NCBI GenBank assembly: GCA_045640525.1
Contig: JAZUFE010000022.1
Location: forward strand, 19,043 to 83,042
Source: JAILLW01 sp045640525
Lineage (GTDB): Bacteria > Bacillota > Clostridia > Lachnospirales > Lachnospiraceae
Reading direction: 5' to 3'
DNA: 64,000 bases
This document shows positions 35,846 to 44,498 of this stretch, piece by piece. Made by a program: the position numbers and the translations under genes. Below the pieces are notes generated by a model. The model saw only the letters and a list, made by a program, of their open reading frames with translations, was not told the origin of the DNA and made no database searches. Positions within the stretch are counted from its first letter, which is position 1. Each line of letters opens with the position of its first letter.

Positions 35846-36666
35846 AGGAAGTTAGCGTCTCCTTCCTTGTCAAATATGGAAGAAATAACCATGCTGACAA
35901 TAATAAATATCATTAATACACAGGACAGTCCGGAACCGAGATTCCAGTTGGATGCCTGAGTAAATTCTTCTTCGATAATATTGCCGATAAGAAGAATCTT
36001 GGAACCTCCGAGCAATTTACTGATTACGAATGTTGTTAATGCCGGGATGAATACCATGGTGGTTCCGGAAATGACTCCCGGAATCGAAAGAGGGAGGATA
36101 ACCTTCTTGAAAACGGTAAAGCTGTTGGCACCTAAATCTCTGGCGGCGTTAATTACGTTTTCGTCTATTTTTGAAATTGAATTGAAAATAGGAAGTATCA
36201 TAAAGGGCAGAAAGTTATACACCATACCCAAAATGATGGCTCCAGAGGTGTTAATCAGCTTTAGGGGTTCAAATCCCAGGAAAGTAAGAACAGTATTGAT
36301 TACACCGTTGTTTTCAAGAATATTCTGCCATGCCATTGTTCTTAAGAGAAAATTCATCCACATTGGAAGAATGAAAATGAATACGACAATGGAGTGAGCA
36401 TTCTTCTTTTTGGTATTAAGTATCAAGGCAAGAGGGTATGCCAAAAGAATGCAGACAATTGTTGCAATCAAAGATAGTCCCAAAGCCAAAAAGAGCCCCT
36501 TCAAGTGCTCAAATTGTGCAATGGCCAAAATGTTTTCAAACGTAAATGCACCGCTTTTATCCGTGAAACCGTAGTAAAAGACCATGCACAGGGGGACTAT
36601 TATGAAAATAGCCGACCAAACAACATATGGTGTTGAGAGAAATTTGGCTTTAGAAGACTTACTCAT
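35842..36666 (-). CDS. potB: Polyamine ABC transporter permease PotB
   Basis: Second channel subunit, 274 residues with six predicted helices. It shows the PotB-type segment LPMWMNFLLRTMAWQNIL near residue 100, and the EAA-type loop INAARDLGANSFTVFKKVILP around residues 170-190 (core NAARDLGA). Its start lies 8 nt inside the potA coding end, and its stop overlaps potC, so the whole importer is one coupled operon on the minus strand. Confidence 0.94.
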   Translation of the reverse strand: MSKSSKAKFLSTPYVVWSAIFIIVPLCMVFYYGFTDKSGAFTFENILAIAQFEHLKGLFLALGLSLIATIVCILLAYPLALILNTKKKNAHSIVVFIFILPMWMNFLLRTMAWQNILENNGVINTVLTFLGFEPLKLINTSGAIILGMVYNFLPFMILPIFNSISKIDENVINAARDLGANSFTVFKKVILPLSIPGVISGTTMVFIPALTTFVISKLLGGSKILLIGNIIEEEFTQASNWNLGSGLSCVLMIFIIVSMVISSIFDKEGDANFL

Positions 36667-37732
36667 CCAGTTTCAGAGCCTCCTCATCCTCAAATTCGGG
36701 CTTTTTCATTATCTGAATATTAAACGGGATAACGTCAATGCCGACTAAAGTGCCTACAGGATAACAATTGGTTGATTGAACAAGCCATTCAAAACCATTA
36801 GCCTGAACTTCCATTTCGTAATGGACTCCTTTGAATATGAGATGAGATACGACTCCCTGGATTTTGCCAGCAGGAGGATCGGATAATATAACATCCTCGG
36901 GCCTAATGACAACATCAACAGGGGTATTGTTACCAAAACCTTCATCAACACAAGGGAAATCAACCCCAAGGATATTAACAAGCTTATCCTTAATCATAGT
37001 AGATCTTATTATATTTGAATCACCGATGAAATCGGCTACAAATGCATTTTCGGGTTCGTTGTATATCTTTTCGGGAGAACCGATTTGCTGTATATAACCT
37101 TGATTCATAACAACTATTGTATCCGACATGGTCAGAGCTTCTTCCTGATCATGAGTTACATATATGAAAGTTATACCAAGTTCATTCTTTAATCTTATTA
37201 ATTCATATTGCATGTCTTGCCTTAACTTAAGGTCCAAAGCTCCCAAAGGTTCGTCCAAAAGGAGTACCTTAGGCTCGTTTACAATGGCTCTTGCAATGGC
37301 AATTCTTTGTTGCTGTCCGCCTGATAAAGAATCGGGCTTTCTGTTTTCAAACCCATCCAAATTGACAAGTTTTAAAGCGTACTTTATTTTATCGTCTATG
37401 TAAGACTTGGTTTTTCCTTTGATTTTCAATCCGAACGCAATATTCTCGGCTATGTTTAAGTGCGGAAAAAGAGCATACTTTTGAAAGACGGTATTAAGCT
37501 GTCTTTTGTAGGGAGGCAGATTGGTTATATCTTTGCCGTCAAAAATAATCTGTCCCTTATCGGGAGTTTCAAAACCGCCTATCATCCTAAGGGTTGTGGT
37601 TTTACCGCAACCGGAAGGACCAAGAAGTGTCAAAAATTCATTTTCTCTGATATACAGATTCAAATCATCAATAACCATTTCACCGTCAAATGACTTGGTA
37701 ATATTCTTCAAATCGATAAGAATTTTGTCCAT
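36659..37732 (-). CDS. potA: Polyamine ABC transporter ATPase PotA
   Basis: Powers polyamine uptake on the inner membrane face. Walker A GPSGCGKTT near residue 38, Q-loop FQKYALFPH, signature LSGGQQQR near 137 and Walker B VLLLDEPLGALD near 158 are all intact; a C-terminal TOBE-type domain from about 270 is typical of PotA. 357 residues. AGGGAAGAA-type sequence precedes the ATG. It is the first gene of the pot operon; the divergent gap to the lactonase gene carries a TTGACA box on the minus strand. Confidence 0.95.
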   Translation of the reverse strand: MDKILIDLKNITKSFDGEMVIDDLNLYIRENEFLTLLGPSGCGKTTTLRMIGGFETPDKGQIIFDGKDITNLPPYKRQLNTVFQKYALFPHLNIAENIAFGLKIKGKTKSYIDDKIKYALKLVNLDGFENRKPDSLSGGQQQRIAIARAIVNEPKVLLLDEPLGALDLKLRQDMQYELIRLKNELGITFIYVTHDQEEALTMSDTIVVMNQGYIQQIGSPEKIYNEPENAFVADFIGDSNIIRSTMIKDKLVNILGVDFPCVDEGFGNNTPVDVVIRPEDVILSDPPAGKIQGVVSHLIFKGVHYEMEVQANGFEWLVQSTNCYPVGTLVGIDVIPFNIQIMKKPEFEDEEALKLDE

Positions 37733-37771
37733 TTCTTCCCTTTCTTTTTCAAAAACGTACTAAATCACATT

Positions 37772-37798
37772 TTTATATATAATTACCCCAAATGTCAA
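37772..37798 (-). promoter_or_regulatory. Possible promoter of the pot operon
   Basis: On the minus strand TTGACA (37798-37793) is followed by AT-rich sequence containing TATATA and TATAAA; the best spacings are 13-15 nt, shorter than ideal, so the -10 box is uncertain. Confidence 0.4.
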
Positions 37799-37897
37799 TA
37801 ATATTTCTTGAGAAAAGCAACATATTTTGCTATTATTTTTTATTGAAGTCAGTTATTGATATTTACATATTGTATATATGTTTTCGGGGGCATGAAA

Positions 37898-38968
37898 ATG
37901 GCAGAATCAAAAGAAGCTAAATATGTTGCTTATGTTTCGGGATATACATCGGGAAATAGGACCAATATGGGGATTTCGGTCTATGACGTTGATGTGAAGA
38001 ACGGTAAATTAATGCCTAAAGAGCAGGTCGAGATTACCAATTCTTCCTATATGACAATTTCCCATAACCAAAAATTTCTTTATTCAATTACAGACTTTGG
38101 AGTTGAGTCATATGTAATTAAAAAAGACGGTGGACTGAGGATGCTAAATACTGCGTCCATTAACGGCATGAGAGGCTGTTATTTGTCTACGGATTATGAT
38201 GATAAATTTTTGTTTGTGGCAGGATATCATGATGCCAAGCTGACGGCGTTGCGAATAAACGACGATGGCTCTTTGGGTGAAATAACCGATGAGATTTTTC
38301 ATAAAGGTTTAGGATCGATAGCGGAGAGAAATTTCAAACCACATATTAACTGTGTCAAAATGACAAGAGATAACAAATTCTTGTTGGCGGCGGATTTGGG
38401 AATGGACCACGTTGTTGTATATGAACTTAATCATACAACAGGTAAGTTAAGACAGATTGATATTATTCATTCGGAGCAGGAGTCCGCTCCGCGTCATATG
38501 AAATTCTCCAAAGACGGAAAATTTCTTTATATCGTTCATGAATTGAAAAGTTATGTCGATGTATATATGTACGAGATAGATAAGAACGGAATGCCGGAGT
38601 TTGAAAAGATACAGTCAATTTCAACATTGAACGATTATCATGCTTCCGTAACATCGGCTTCCGCAATTAACTGGTCTGATGATTTTAAATATATTGTCAG
38701 CTCAAACGCAGGAGACAATTCGGTTATTATTTATTCTGTCAATTCCAAGAACGGACTGTTAAAGAAGATATTGTGCCTGCCTGTTTCCGGAGATTATCCG
38801 AAAGATGTTGCCTTGTTCCCGGATAACAAACATTTGGTTTCACTTAATCATGAATCAAATACAATGACTTTCTTTGCGGTAGATATGGAATTGGGAACAA
38901 TTGCAATGAGCAGCAAAGAGATTAGAATCGATCAACCGAATTGCATTATTTTCCATAAGTTGCAATAA
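37898..38968 (+). CDS. Lactonase family protein (6-phosphogluconolactonase type, YbhE/Pgl fold)
   Basis: A seven-bladed propeller protein, related to the E. coli cytoplasmic 6-phosphogluconolactonase of the pentose phosphate pathway. The 356 residues show repeated blades with the KFLYSI, KFLFVAGYHDAKLTALRI, HINCVKMTRDNKFLLAADLG and SAPRHMKFSKDGKFLYIVHE patterns; the HxN..PRH features match the active site region. ATG 37898 is chosen because GGGGG lies 8 nt upstream; an ATG two codons earlier would be too close to it. Divergent from potA. The exact substrate is not proved for this branch. Confidence 0.85.
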   Translation: MAESKEAKYVAYVSGYTSGNRTNMGISVYDVDVKNGKLMPKEQVEITNSSYMTISHNQKFLYSITDFGVESYVIKKDGGLRMLNTASINGMRGCYLSTDYDDKFLFVAGYHDAKLTALRINDDGSLGEITDEIFHKGLGSIAERNFKPHINCVKMTRDNKFLLAADLGMDHVVVYELNHTTGKLRQIDIIHSEQESAPRHMKFSKDGKFLYIVHELKSYVDVYMYEIDKNGMPEFEKIQSISTLNDYHASVTSASAINWSDDFKYIVSSNAGDNSVIIYSVNSKNGLLKKILCLPVSGDYPKDVALFPDNKHLVSLNHESNTMTFFAVDMELGTIAMSSKEIRIDQPNCIIFHKLQ

Positions 38969-39030
38969 AAATATTGAACTTATGTAAACAAAAGATTAAA
39001 CTAAACTTGTGGTGCTGCGAGGGGGAAAAG

Positions 39031-40101
39031 GTGCACAAGACATATAAAGAAAAAATCAGAGATTATTTTATTAATTTAGGCAAGCATCATCGAATTTTGC
39101 TACCGGTGGCCGTAATCGGATTGGCAGTTACAATGCTGATTATCAGGCTTGCAGATTATTGCAAACACGGTGCCAAGAGATTTGCTTGCATTTTGTTTGT
39201 TGTTTGCCTGTTCTTTATGGGAAACAGCTTTGCATTCCCGTATTTTAATCTTGATAACGGTTTTGTATCGGAAAAAAGCGAACCCAAAATGATAGCGGCA
39301 CAGGATTCTGTCATGGTGTTGGCCAAGGAGAACAGTGTGGCCGAAGGAGAAAATCTTCCCGGAACGGAGAATGGCGCTGACATAGATATATCCGAAATTT
39401 CCACCGATTCCGAATATGGTAATGTGGTAGGAAATGACGTAGTATCCCTGGAAGATATTTTGCAAAATCAAGAGAATTTGGGAGATTTGGAAAAGAACGA
39501 AACGGTAGAAGAAACACAGTGCGTGAACTTCGATAAAGCTGATTGGCGATTGATTTTGATTAACAAGCAGCATCCTATTTCCGAGTCTTACGAATTTACT
39601 TTAGGTAATTTGAGCGGCAGCATGCAATGCGATGAGAGAATTATAGAAGACCTTCTTTTGATGATGAAGGCTGCCGATAAGGATGGAGTTAAGCTGGTAA
39701 TTTGTTCTCCGTACCGAGATTTGGCAAAACAGGAAAAACTTTTCGAAAGAAAAATAAACGCATATATTAAAGCCGGATATTCATATATAGATGCGTACAA
39801 ATTGTCGAGCCAGGCGGTTACGATTCCCGGAGCATCTGAGCATCAGGTAGGTTTGGCGGTAGATTTGATAACCCCGAATTATACAGTCCTTGATGAGGGC
39901 TTTGAAAATACGGATGCGGGAATCTGGCTTAAAAATCATTGCGCAGAATATGGTTTTACCTTAAGATATCCCAAGAACAAGGAATACATTACGAGTATTG
40001 AATATGAGCCGTGGCATTTTAGGTATGTCGGCAAAGAGGCGGCTTCGATTATGATGAATGAAAATTTGTGCCTGGAAGAATTCTGGGATATCTATATGTA
40101 G
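39031..40101 (+). CDS. Membrane-anchored D-Ala-D-Ala carboxypeptidase (M15B/VanY family)
   Basis: Zinc peptidase expected to trim the terminal D-alanine from peptidoglycan peptides. One or two hydrophobic helices near residues 22-70 anchor it, followed by an acidic linker rich in Glu, Asn and Asp (75-165). The catalytic domain has CSPYRDLAKQ, the zinc motif PGASEHQVGLAVDL (His and Asp), and EPWHFRYVG with the third zinc ligand. The start is GTG at 39031 with GAGGGGG 5-6 nt upstream; frames upstream lack support. tgt begins 9 nt after the stop. Confidence 0.9.
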   Translation: MHKTYKEKIRDYFINLGKHHRILLPVAVIGLAVTMLIIRLADYCKHGAKRFACILFVVCLFFMGNSFAFPYFNLDNGFVSEKSEPKMIAAQDSVMVLAKENSVAEGENLPGTENGADIDISEISTDSEYGNVVGNDVVSLEDILQNQENLGDLEKNETVEETQCVNFDKADWRLILINKQHPISESYEFTLGNLSGSMQCDERIIEDLLLMMKAADKDGVKLVICSPYRDLAKQEKLFERKINAYIKAGYSYIDAYKLSSQAVTIPGASEHQVGLAVDLITPNYTVLDEGFENTDAGIWLKNHCAEYGFTLRYPKNKEYITSIEYEPWHFRYVGKEAASIMMNENLCLEEFWDIYM

Positions 40102-40110
40102 AGGAGTACA

Positions 40111-41244
40111 ATGTTTAAGGTTTTAAAGAAAAACGGTAATGCTAAAAGAGGAGAGTTCACGACAGTACACGGGCGTATTCAAACGCCCGTTTTTATGAAT
40201 GTCGGAACTGTGGCGGCCATTAAAGGGGCTGTGGATACATATGATTTAAAAGAAATCGGATGTCAGGTTGAACTTTCGAATACATATCACCTGCATGTCA
40301 GAACGGGCGATAAGCTTATACATGAATTGGGTGGTCTTCACAAATTCATGAATTGGGATCGTCCGATACTGACCGATTCGGGCGGATTCCAGGTATTTTC
40401 ACTGTCAACACTTCGAAAAATCAAAGAAGAGGGTGTTTATTTTAACTCACATATTGACGGACGCAAAATTTTCATGGGACCGGAAGAAAGCATGCAAATC
40501 CAATCCAACCTTGCATCCACAATTGCAATGGCTTTTGATGAATGCCCGTCTGCCGTAGCTCAAAAAGAATATGTCAAGGCTTCTGTTGACAGAACTACAA
40601 GATGGTTATTAAGGTGCAAGAACGAAATGAGTCGACTGAATTCTTTGGAAGGCACAATTAATAAGGACCAGTTGCTTTTTGGAATTAATCAGGGAGCAAT
40701 ATACAATGATATAAGGATAGAACATGCGAAAACAATTTCGGAATTGAATCTCCCGGGATATGCGATTGGCGGTTTGGCGGTAGGTGAAACACATGAGCAG
40801 ATGTATGATGTTATAGAGCATACCGTTCCTTATTTGCCGGAAGACAAGCCCATATATTTGATGGGTGTCGGAACTCCTGCCAATATTTTGGAAGCTGTTG
40901 ACAGAGGTGTTGATTTCTTTGATTGCGTTTATCCTTCGCGTAACGGACGTCATGGACATGTTTACACATACAACGGTAAATTGAATTTGTTTAATTCCAA
41001 GTATGAAAAAGATATGAAACCAATCGAAGAAGGATGCGGATGCCCGGCGTGTCAAAGATATTCAAGAGCATACATAAGACATTTGCTTAAAGCAAAGGAA
41101 ATGCTCGGAATGCGATTATGCGTTCTGCACAATTTATATTTTTATAATCATATGATGGAAGATATCCGCACGGCGATAGAAGACGGAAGTTTTAAATCAT
41201 TTAAGGAAGAAAAGATATATACAATGTCAAACGAAGATAAATAA
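40111..41244 (+). CDS. tgt: tRNA-guanine transglycosylase
   Basis: Exchanges the wobble guanine of GUN-anticodon tRNAs for a queuosine precursor. The 377 residues are normal. Seen are LTDSGGFQVFSL near residue 90, AFDECPS, the catalytic-loop region FFDCVYPSRNGRHG near 270 and the zinc site CGCPACQRYSRAYIRHL near 310, followed by its closing histidine. The ribosome site GAGGAG precedes the ATG. It is followed by yajC, a common Gram-positive and Gram-negative order (tgt-yajC-secDF), though secDF is absent here. Confidence 0.97.
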   Translation: MFKVLKKNGNAKRGEFTTVHGRIQTPVFMNVGTVAAIKGAVDTYDLKEIGCQVELSNTYHLHVRTGDKLIHELGGLHKFMNWDRPILTDSGGFQVFSLSTLRKIKEEGVYFNSHIDGRKIFMGPEESMQIQSNLASTIAMAFDECPSAVAQKEYVKASVDRTTRWLLRCKNEMSRLNSLEGTINKDQLLFGINQGAIYNDIRIEHAKTISELNLPGYAIGGLAVGETHEQMYDVIEHTVPYLPEDKPIYLMGVGTPANILEAVDRGVDFFDCVYPSRNGRHGHVYTYNGKLNLFNSKYEKDMKPIEEGCGCPACQRYSRAYIRHLLKAKEMLGMRLCVLHNLYFYNHMMEDIRTAIEDGSFKSFKEEKIYTMSNEDK

Positions 41245-41253
41245 ATCTTGTAT

Positions 41254-41281
41254 TTGACAGATTATTCTAGTATTATATGTT
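41254..41281 (+). promoter_or_regulatory. Probable promoter of yajC
   Basis: TTGACA at 41254-41259, 16-nt spacer, TATGTT at 41276-41281. It lies in the 68-nt gap between tgt and yajC, so yajC may be expressed separately from tgt. Confidence 0.5.
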
Positions 41282-41312
41282 TTAGTTTGTAATTATGAAA
41301 GGAATTAATCAT

Positions 41313-41630
41313 ATGGGAATCTTGTTGACTGAAGCTCAAGGCGGGGGACTGCTAGGCGGAGGCATCGTGATGGTGATTTACGTAGTGGTCATCGTCGCAT
41401 TCATTTACTTTTTGATGGTGCGTCCGCAGAAGAAAGAACAAAAGAAAATGCAAACAATGCTTTCTGCAATGGAAGTCGGTGATTGCGTTCTCACTTCAAG
41501 CGGATTTTACGGAATAGTAATTGATATTACAGATGATACAGTTATTGTTGAATTTGGAAATAATAAGAACTGTCGTATCCCGATGCAGAAGAATGCTATT
41601 GCTCAGATAGAAAAAGCTAACGCAGAATAA
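41313..41630 (+). CDS. yajC: Preprotein translocase accessory protein YajC
   Basis: Small single-pass membrane partner of SecDF and YidC. The 105 residues comprise a glycine-rich start, one transmembrane helix (about residues 15-37) and a basic cytoplasmic tail with the family motif FLMVRPQKKEQKKMQTML, then GDCVLTSSGFYGIVIDI. ATG 41313 is preferred because GAAAGGA lies 9 nt upstream; the ATG at 41295 would put that site inside the gene. A strong terminator follows, so secDF is not in this transcript. Confidence 0.94.
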   Translation: MGILLTEAQGGGLLGGGIVMVIYVVVIVAFIYFLMVRPQKKEQKKMQTMLSAMEVGDCVLTSSGFYGIVIDITDDTVIVEFGNNKNCRIPMQKNAIAQIEKANAE

Positions 41631-41634
41631 AGAT

Positions 41635-41670
41635 AAGCGCACGGGTACAACCTGTGCGCTTTATTTTATT
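41635..41670 (+). terminator. Intrinsic terminator after yajC
   Basis: A 12-bp stem with one G-U pair (AAGCGCACGGGT / ACCTGTGCGCTT), a 3-nt loop and then TATTTTATT. Confidence 0.88.
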
Positions 41671-41729
41671 AACAAAGAGTTGAGCGCAAATGCACATTTT
41701 ACGAATTGTGACTGGCGGAAAGGAAGAGT

Positions 41730-42812
41730 ATGGAACTTAAGATTGGTGTTATTAAAGGAGACGGAATCGGACCGGAAATAGTTACTGAGGCTATGAAAGT
41801 CCTTGATAAAGTTGCTGATAAGTACGGACACAAGATGAATTATACACAAATGCTTTTGGGCGGAGCGTCTATAGATGCAACGGGTAAGCCTTTGACTGAT
41901 GAAACTATAGCAACAGCCAAATCAATGGATGCTGTATTGATGGGATCCATAGGAGGTGACACAACCAAATCACCGTGGTATAAGCTTGAACCTTCGTTAA
42001 GACCCGAAGCAGGATTGCTTGGAATAAGAAAAGCCCTTAATCTGTTTGCCAATCTAAGACCTGCATATCTTTATGATGTACTCTATGAAGCATGTCCATT
42101 AAAGGAAGAGGTTGCCAAAAAGGGATTTGACATGCTGATTATGCGTGAACTTACCGGCGGATTGTATTTTGGCCAAAGACATACAGAAGTGGTCGACGGT
42201 GTTAAAACAGCAGTAGATACACTTACATATAACGAAAACGAAATCAGAAGAATAGCAATTAAGGCGTTTGATATTGCTATGAAACGAAGAAAAAAGGTTA
42301 TTTCGGTAGATAAAGCCAATGTTTTGGACTCATCAAGACTTTGGAGAGAAGTGGTGAATGATGTTGCCAAGGATTATCCGGAAGTTACTCTGGAGCATAT
42401 GCTGGTAGATAATTGTGCCATGCAGCTTGTTAAGGATCCCGCACAATTTGATGTGGTACTTACAGAGAATATGTTCGGTGACATTCTTTCAGATGAGGCA
42501 TCAATGATAACAGGTTCAATCGGAATGCTTTCATCTGCATCATTAAATGATACCAAGTTTGGTTTATACGAGCCTTCGCATGGTTCGGCACCCGATATTG
42601 CAGGTTTGGGAATAGCCAATCCCATAGCAACAATTTTAAGTGCGGCCATGATGCTTAGATACAGCTTCGACTTGGATAAGGAAGCAGATGCAATAGAGAA
42701 GGCTGTTAAAGCAGTTCTTGATGAAGGATACAGAACGGGTGACTTGTATTCTGAAGGAATGAAGAAAGTAAATTGTAAAGAAATGGGCGATTTGATCGCA
42801 GAAAGGATATAA
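41730..42812 (+). CDS. leuB: 3-Isopropylmalate dehydrogenase
   Basis: NAD-dependent oxidative decarboxylation in leucine synthesis. The 360-residue protein has GDGIGPEIVTEA at the N-terminus, MGSIGGDTTKSPW, the substrate-binding MRELTGGLYFGQR and the metal/NAD region DNCAMQLV, TENMFGDILSDEA and GLYEPSHGSAPDIAG. GGAAAGGAAG precedes the ATG. It opens a leuB-ilvD-ilvB cluster; leuA, leuC and leuD are not nearby. The 60-nt gap after the yajC terminator is too short for a T-box leader; no clear regulator site is seen. Confidence 0.97.
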   Translation: MELKIGVIKGDGIGPEIVTEAMKVLDKVADKYGHKMNYTQMLLGGASIDATGKPLTDETIATAKSMDAVLMGSIGGDTTKSPWYKLEPSLRPEAGLLGIRKALNLFANLRPAYLYDVLYEACPLKEEVAKKGFDMLIMRELTGGLYFGQRHTEVVDGVKTAVDTLTYNENEIRRIAIKAFDIAMKRRKKVISVDKANVLDSSRLWREVVNDVAKDYPEVTLEHMLVDNCAMQLVKDPAQFDVVLTENMFGDILSDEASMITGSIGMLSSASLNDTKFGLYEPSHGSAPDIAGLGIANPIATILSAAMMLRYSFDLDKEADAIEKAVKAVLDEGYRTGDLYSEGMKKVNCKEMGDLIAERI

Positions 42813-42813
42813 G

Positions 42814-44475
42814 ATGAAATCAGATAATGTTAAAGTCGGTATGCAACAGGCTCCTCACAGAAGTTTGTTCAATGCATTGGGATTTACTGAAGAAGAGATG
42901 AAGAAACCTATGATCGGTATTGTAAGCTCATATAATGAGATAGTACCCGGTCATATGAATCTTGATAAGATTGTTAATGCAGTTAAATTGGGAGTAGCAG
43001 AAGCGGGCGGTGTTCCGGTTGTATTCCCGGCTATAGCAGTCTGCGACGGTATTGCAATGGGACACATCGGAATGAAGTATTCGCTTGTTACCCGTGACCT
43101 TATAGCAGATTCGACAGAATGTATGGCTTTGGCTCATCAGTTTGACGGACTTGTTATGGTTCCCAACTGCGATAAAAATGTTCCCGGACTTTTGATGGCT
43201 GCCGCAAGAATTAACGTACCTACAGTATTTGTTTCCGGAGGTCCGATGCTTGCCGGACACGTTAAGGGTCAGAAGAGATCGCTTTCATCAATGTTCGAAG
43301 CTGTGGGCGCTCATGCCGCAGGCAATATGACGGAAGAAGAAGTACGTGAGTTTGAAGAAAAGGTATGCCCTACATGCGGAAGCTGTTCGGGTATGTATAC
43401 GGCCAATTCAATGAACTGCCTGACAGAAGCTCTCGGAATGGGACTTGCGGGTAACGGAACAATTCCCGCAGTATATTCGGAAAGAATTAAGCTTGCCAAG
43501 CATGCAGGTATGGCTGTTATGGAACTCTTGAAAAAAGATATTAAGCCAAGAGATATTATGACCAAAGAAGCAATTATTAATGCACTTACGGTTGATATGG
43601 CCTTGGGCTGTTCGACCAATTCAATGTTGCATCTGCCTGCGATTGCACATGAAGTTGGTTTTGACTTTGATATTTCATATGCCAATGAAATTTCTGCCAA
43701 GACTCCGAATCTTTGCCACCTGGCACCTGCGGGTCCGACTTATATGGAAGACCTTAATGAAGCAGGCGGTGTATGGGCAGTTATGAAAGAGCTTGCAGAC
43801 GTGGGACTTCTTAATAAGGATTGTATTACGGTTACCACCAAAACGGTTGGAGAAAATATTAAGAACTCGGTTAATAAGAATCCTGAGGTAATAAGAACCA
43901 TAGATAATCCTTACTCCAAGACAGGCGGACTTGCAGTCCTTAAGGGTAATCTTGCTCCGGACGGTTCTGTTGTTAAGAGATCTGCTGTTTGCGATGAGAT
44001 GATGGTACATGAAGGACCTGCACGAGTATTTGATTGCGAAGAGGATGCAATCGATGCTATTAAGGGTGGTAAAATTGTGGCAGGCGATGTTGTGGTTATA
44101 AGATATGAAGGACCTAAGGGCGGCCCCGGAATGAGAGAAATGCTTAATCCTACTTCTGCAATCGCAGGAATGGGTCTCGGATCTTCGGTTGCGCTTATTA
44201 CGGACGGAAGATTCTCAGGCGCAAGCCGTGGAGCATCAATTGGACATGTATCTCCGGAAGCAGCGGTAGGCGGACCGATTGCCTTGGTTAAAGAGGGTGA
44301 TATCATTTCTATCGATATTCCCAATATGAAACTTGAATTGAAGATTTCAGACGATGAAATGGCTTCAAGAAAGTCTGCATGGACTCCCAGAGAGCCTAAA
44401 GTAACTACAGGATATCTTTCAAGATATGAGAAGATGGTTACCAGCGGAGATAAGGGCGCTATTTTGGTTAAATAA
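42814..44475 (+). CDS. ilvD: Dihydroxy-acid dehydratase
   Basis: Iron-sulfur enzyme making the 2-oxo acid precursors of isoleucine and valine. The 553 residues hold the cluster cysteines in VPNCDKNVPG (near residue 118) and CPTCGSCSGMYTANSMNC (near residues 187-204), and the substrate region LITDGRFSGASRG near 470. Its AAAGGA ribosome site lies inside the end of leuB, and only one base separates the two genes, so expression is coupled. ilvB follows after 23 nt. Confidence 0.97.
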   Translation: MKSDNVKVGMQQAPHRSLFNALGFTEEEMKKPMIGIVSSYNEIVPGHMNLDKIVNAVKLGVAEAGGVPVVFPAIAVCDGIAMGHIGMKYSLVTRDLIADSTECMALAHQFDGLVMVPNCDKNVPGLLMAAARINVPTVFVSGGPMLAGHVKGQKRSLSSMFEAVGAHAAGNMTEEEVREFEEKVCPTCGSCSGMYTANSMNCLTEALGMGLAGNGTIPAVYSERIKLAKHAGMAVMELLKKDIKPRDIMTKEAIINALTVDMALGCSTNSMLHLPAIAHEVGFDFDISYANEISAKTPNLCHLAPAGPTYMEDLNEAGGVWAVMKELADVGLLNKDCITVTTKTVGENIKNSVNKNPEVIRTIDNPYSKTGGLAVLKGNLAPDGSVVKRSAVCDEMMVHEGPARVFDCEEDAIDAIKGGKIVAGDVVVIRYEGPKGGPGMREMLNPTSAIAGMGLGSSVALITDGRFSGASRGASIGHVSPEAAVGGPIALVKEGDIISIDIPNMKLELKISDDEMASRKSAWTPREPKVTTGYLSRYEKMVTSGDKGAILVK

Positions 44476-44498
44476 ATCAACGAAGTAGGAGAATTTGT

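Noticed and set aside
41670..41729. T-box or other leader control before leuB
   Set aside because: Only about 60 nt separate the yajC terminator from the leuB ATG; no specifier loop, anti-terminator or T-box sequence is seen.
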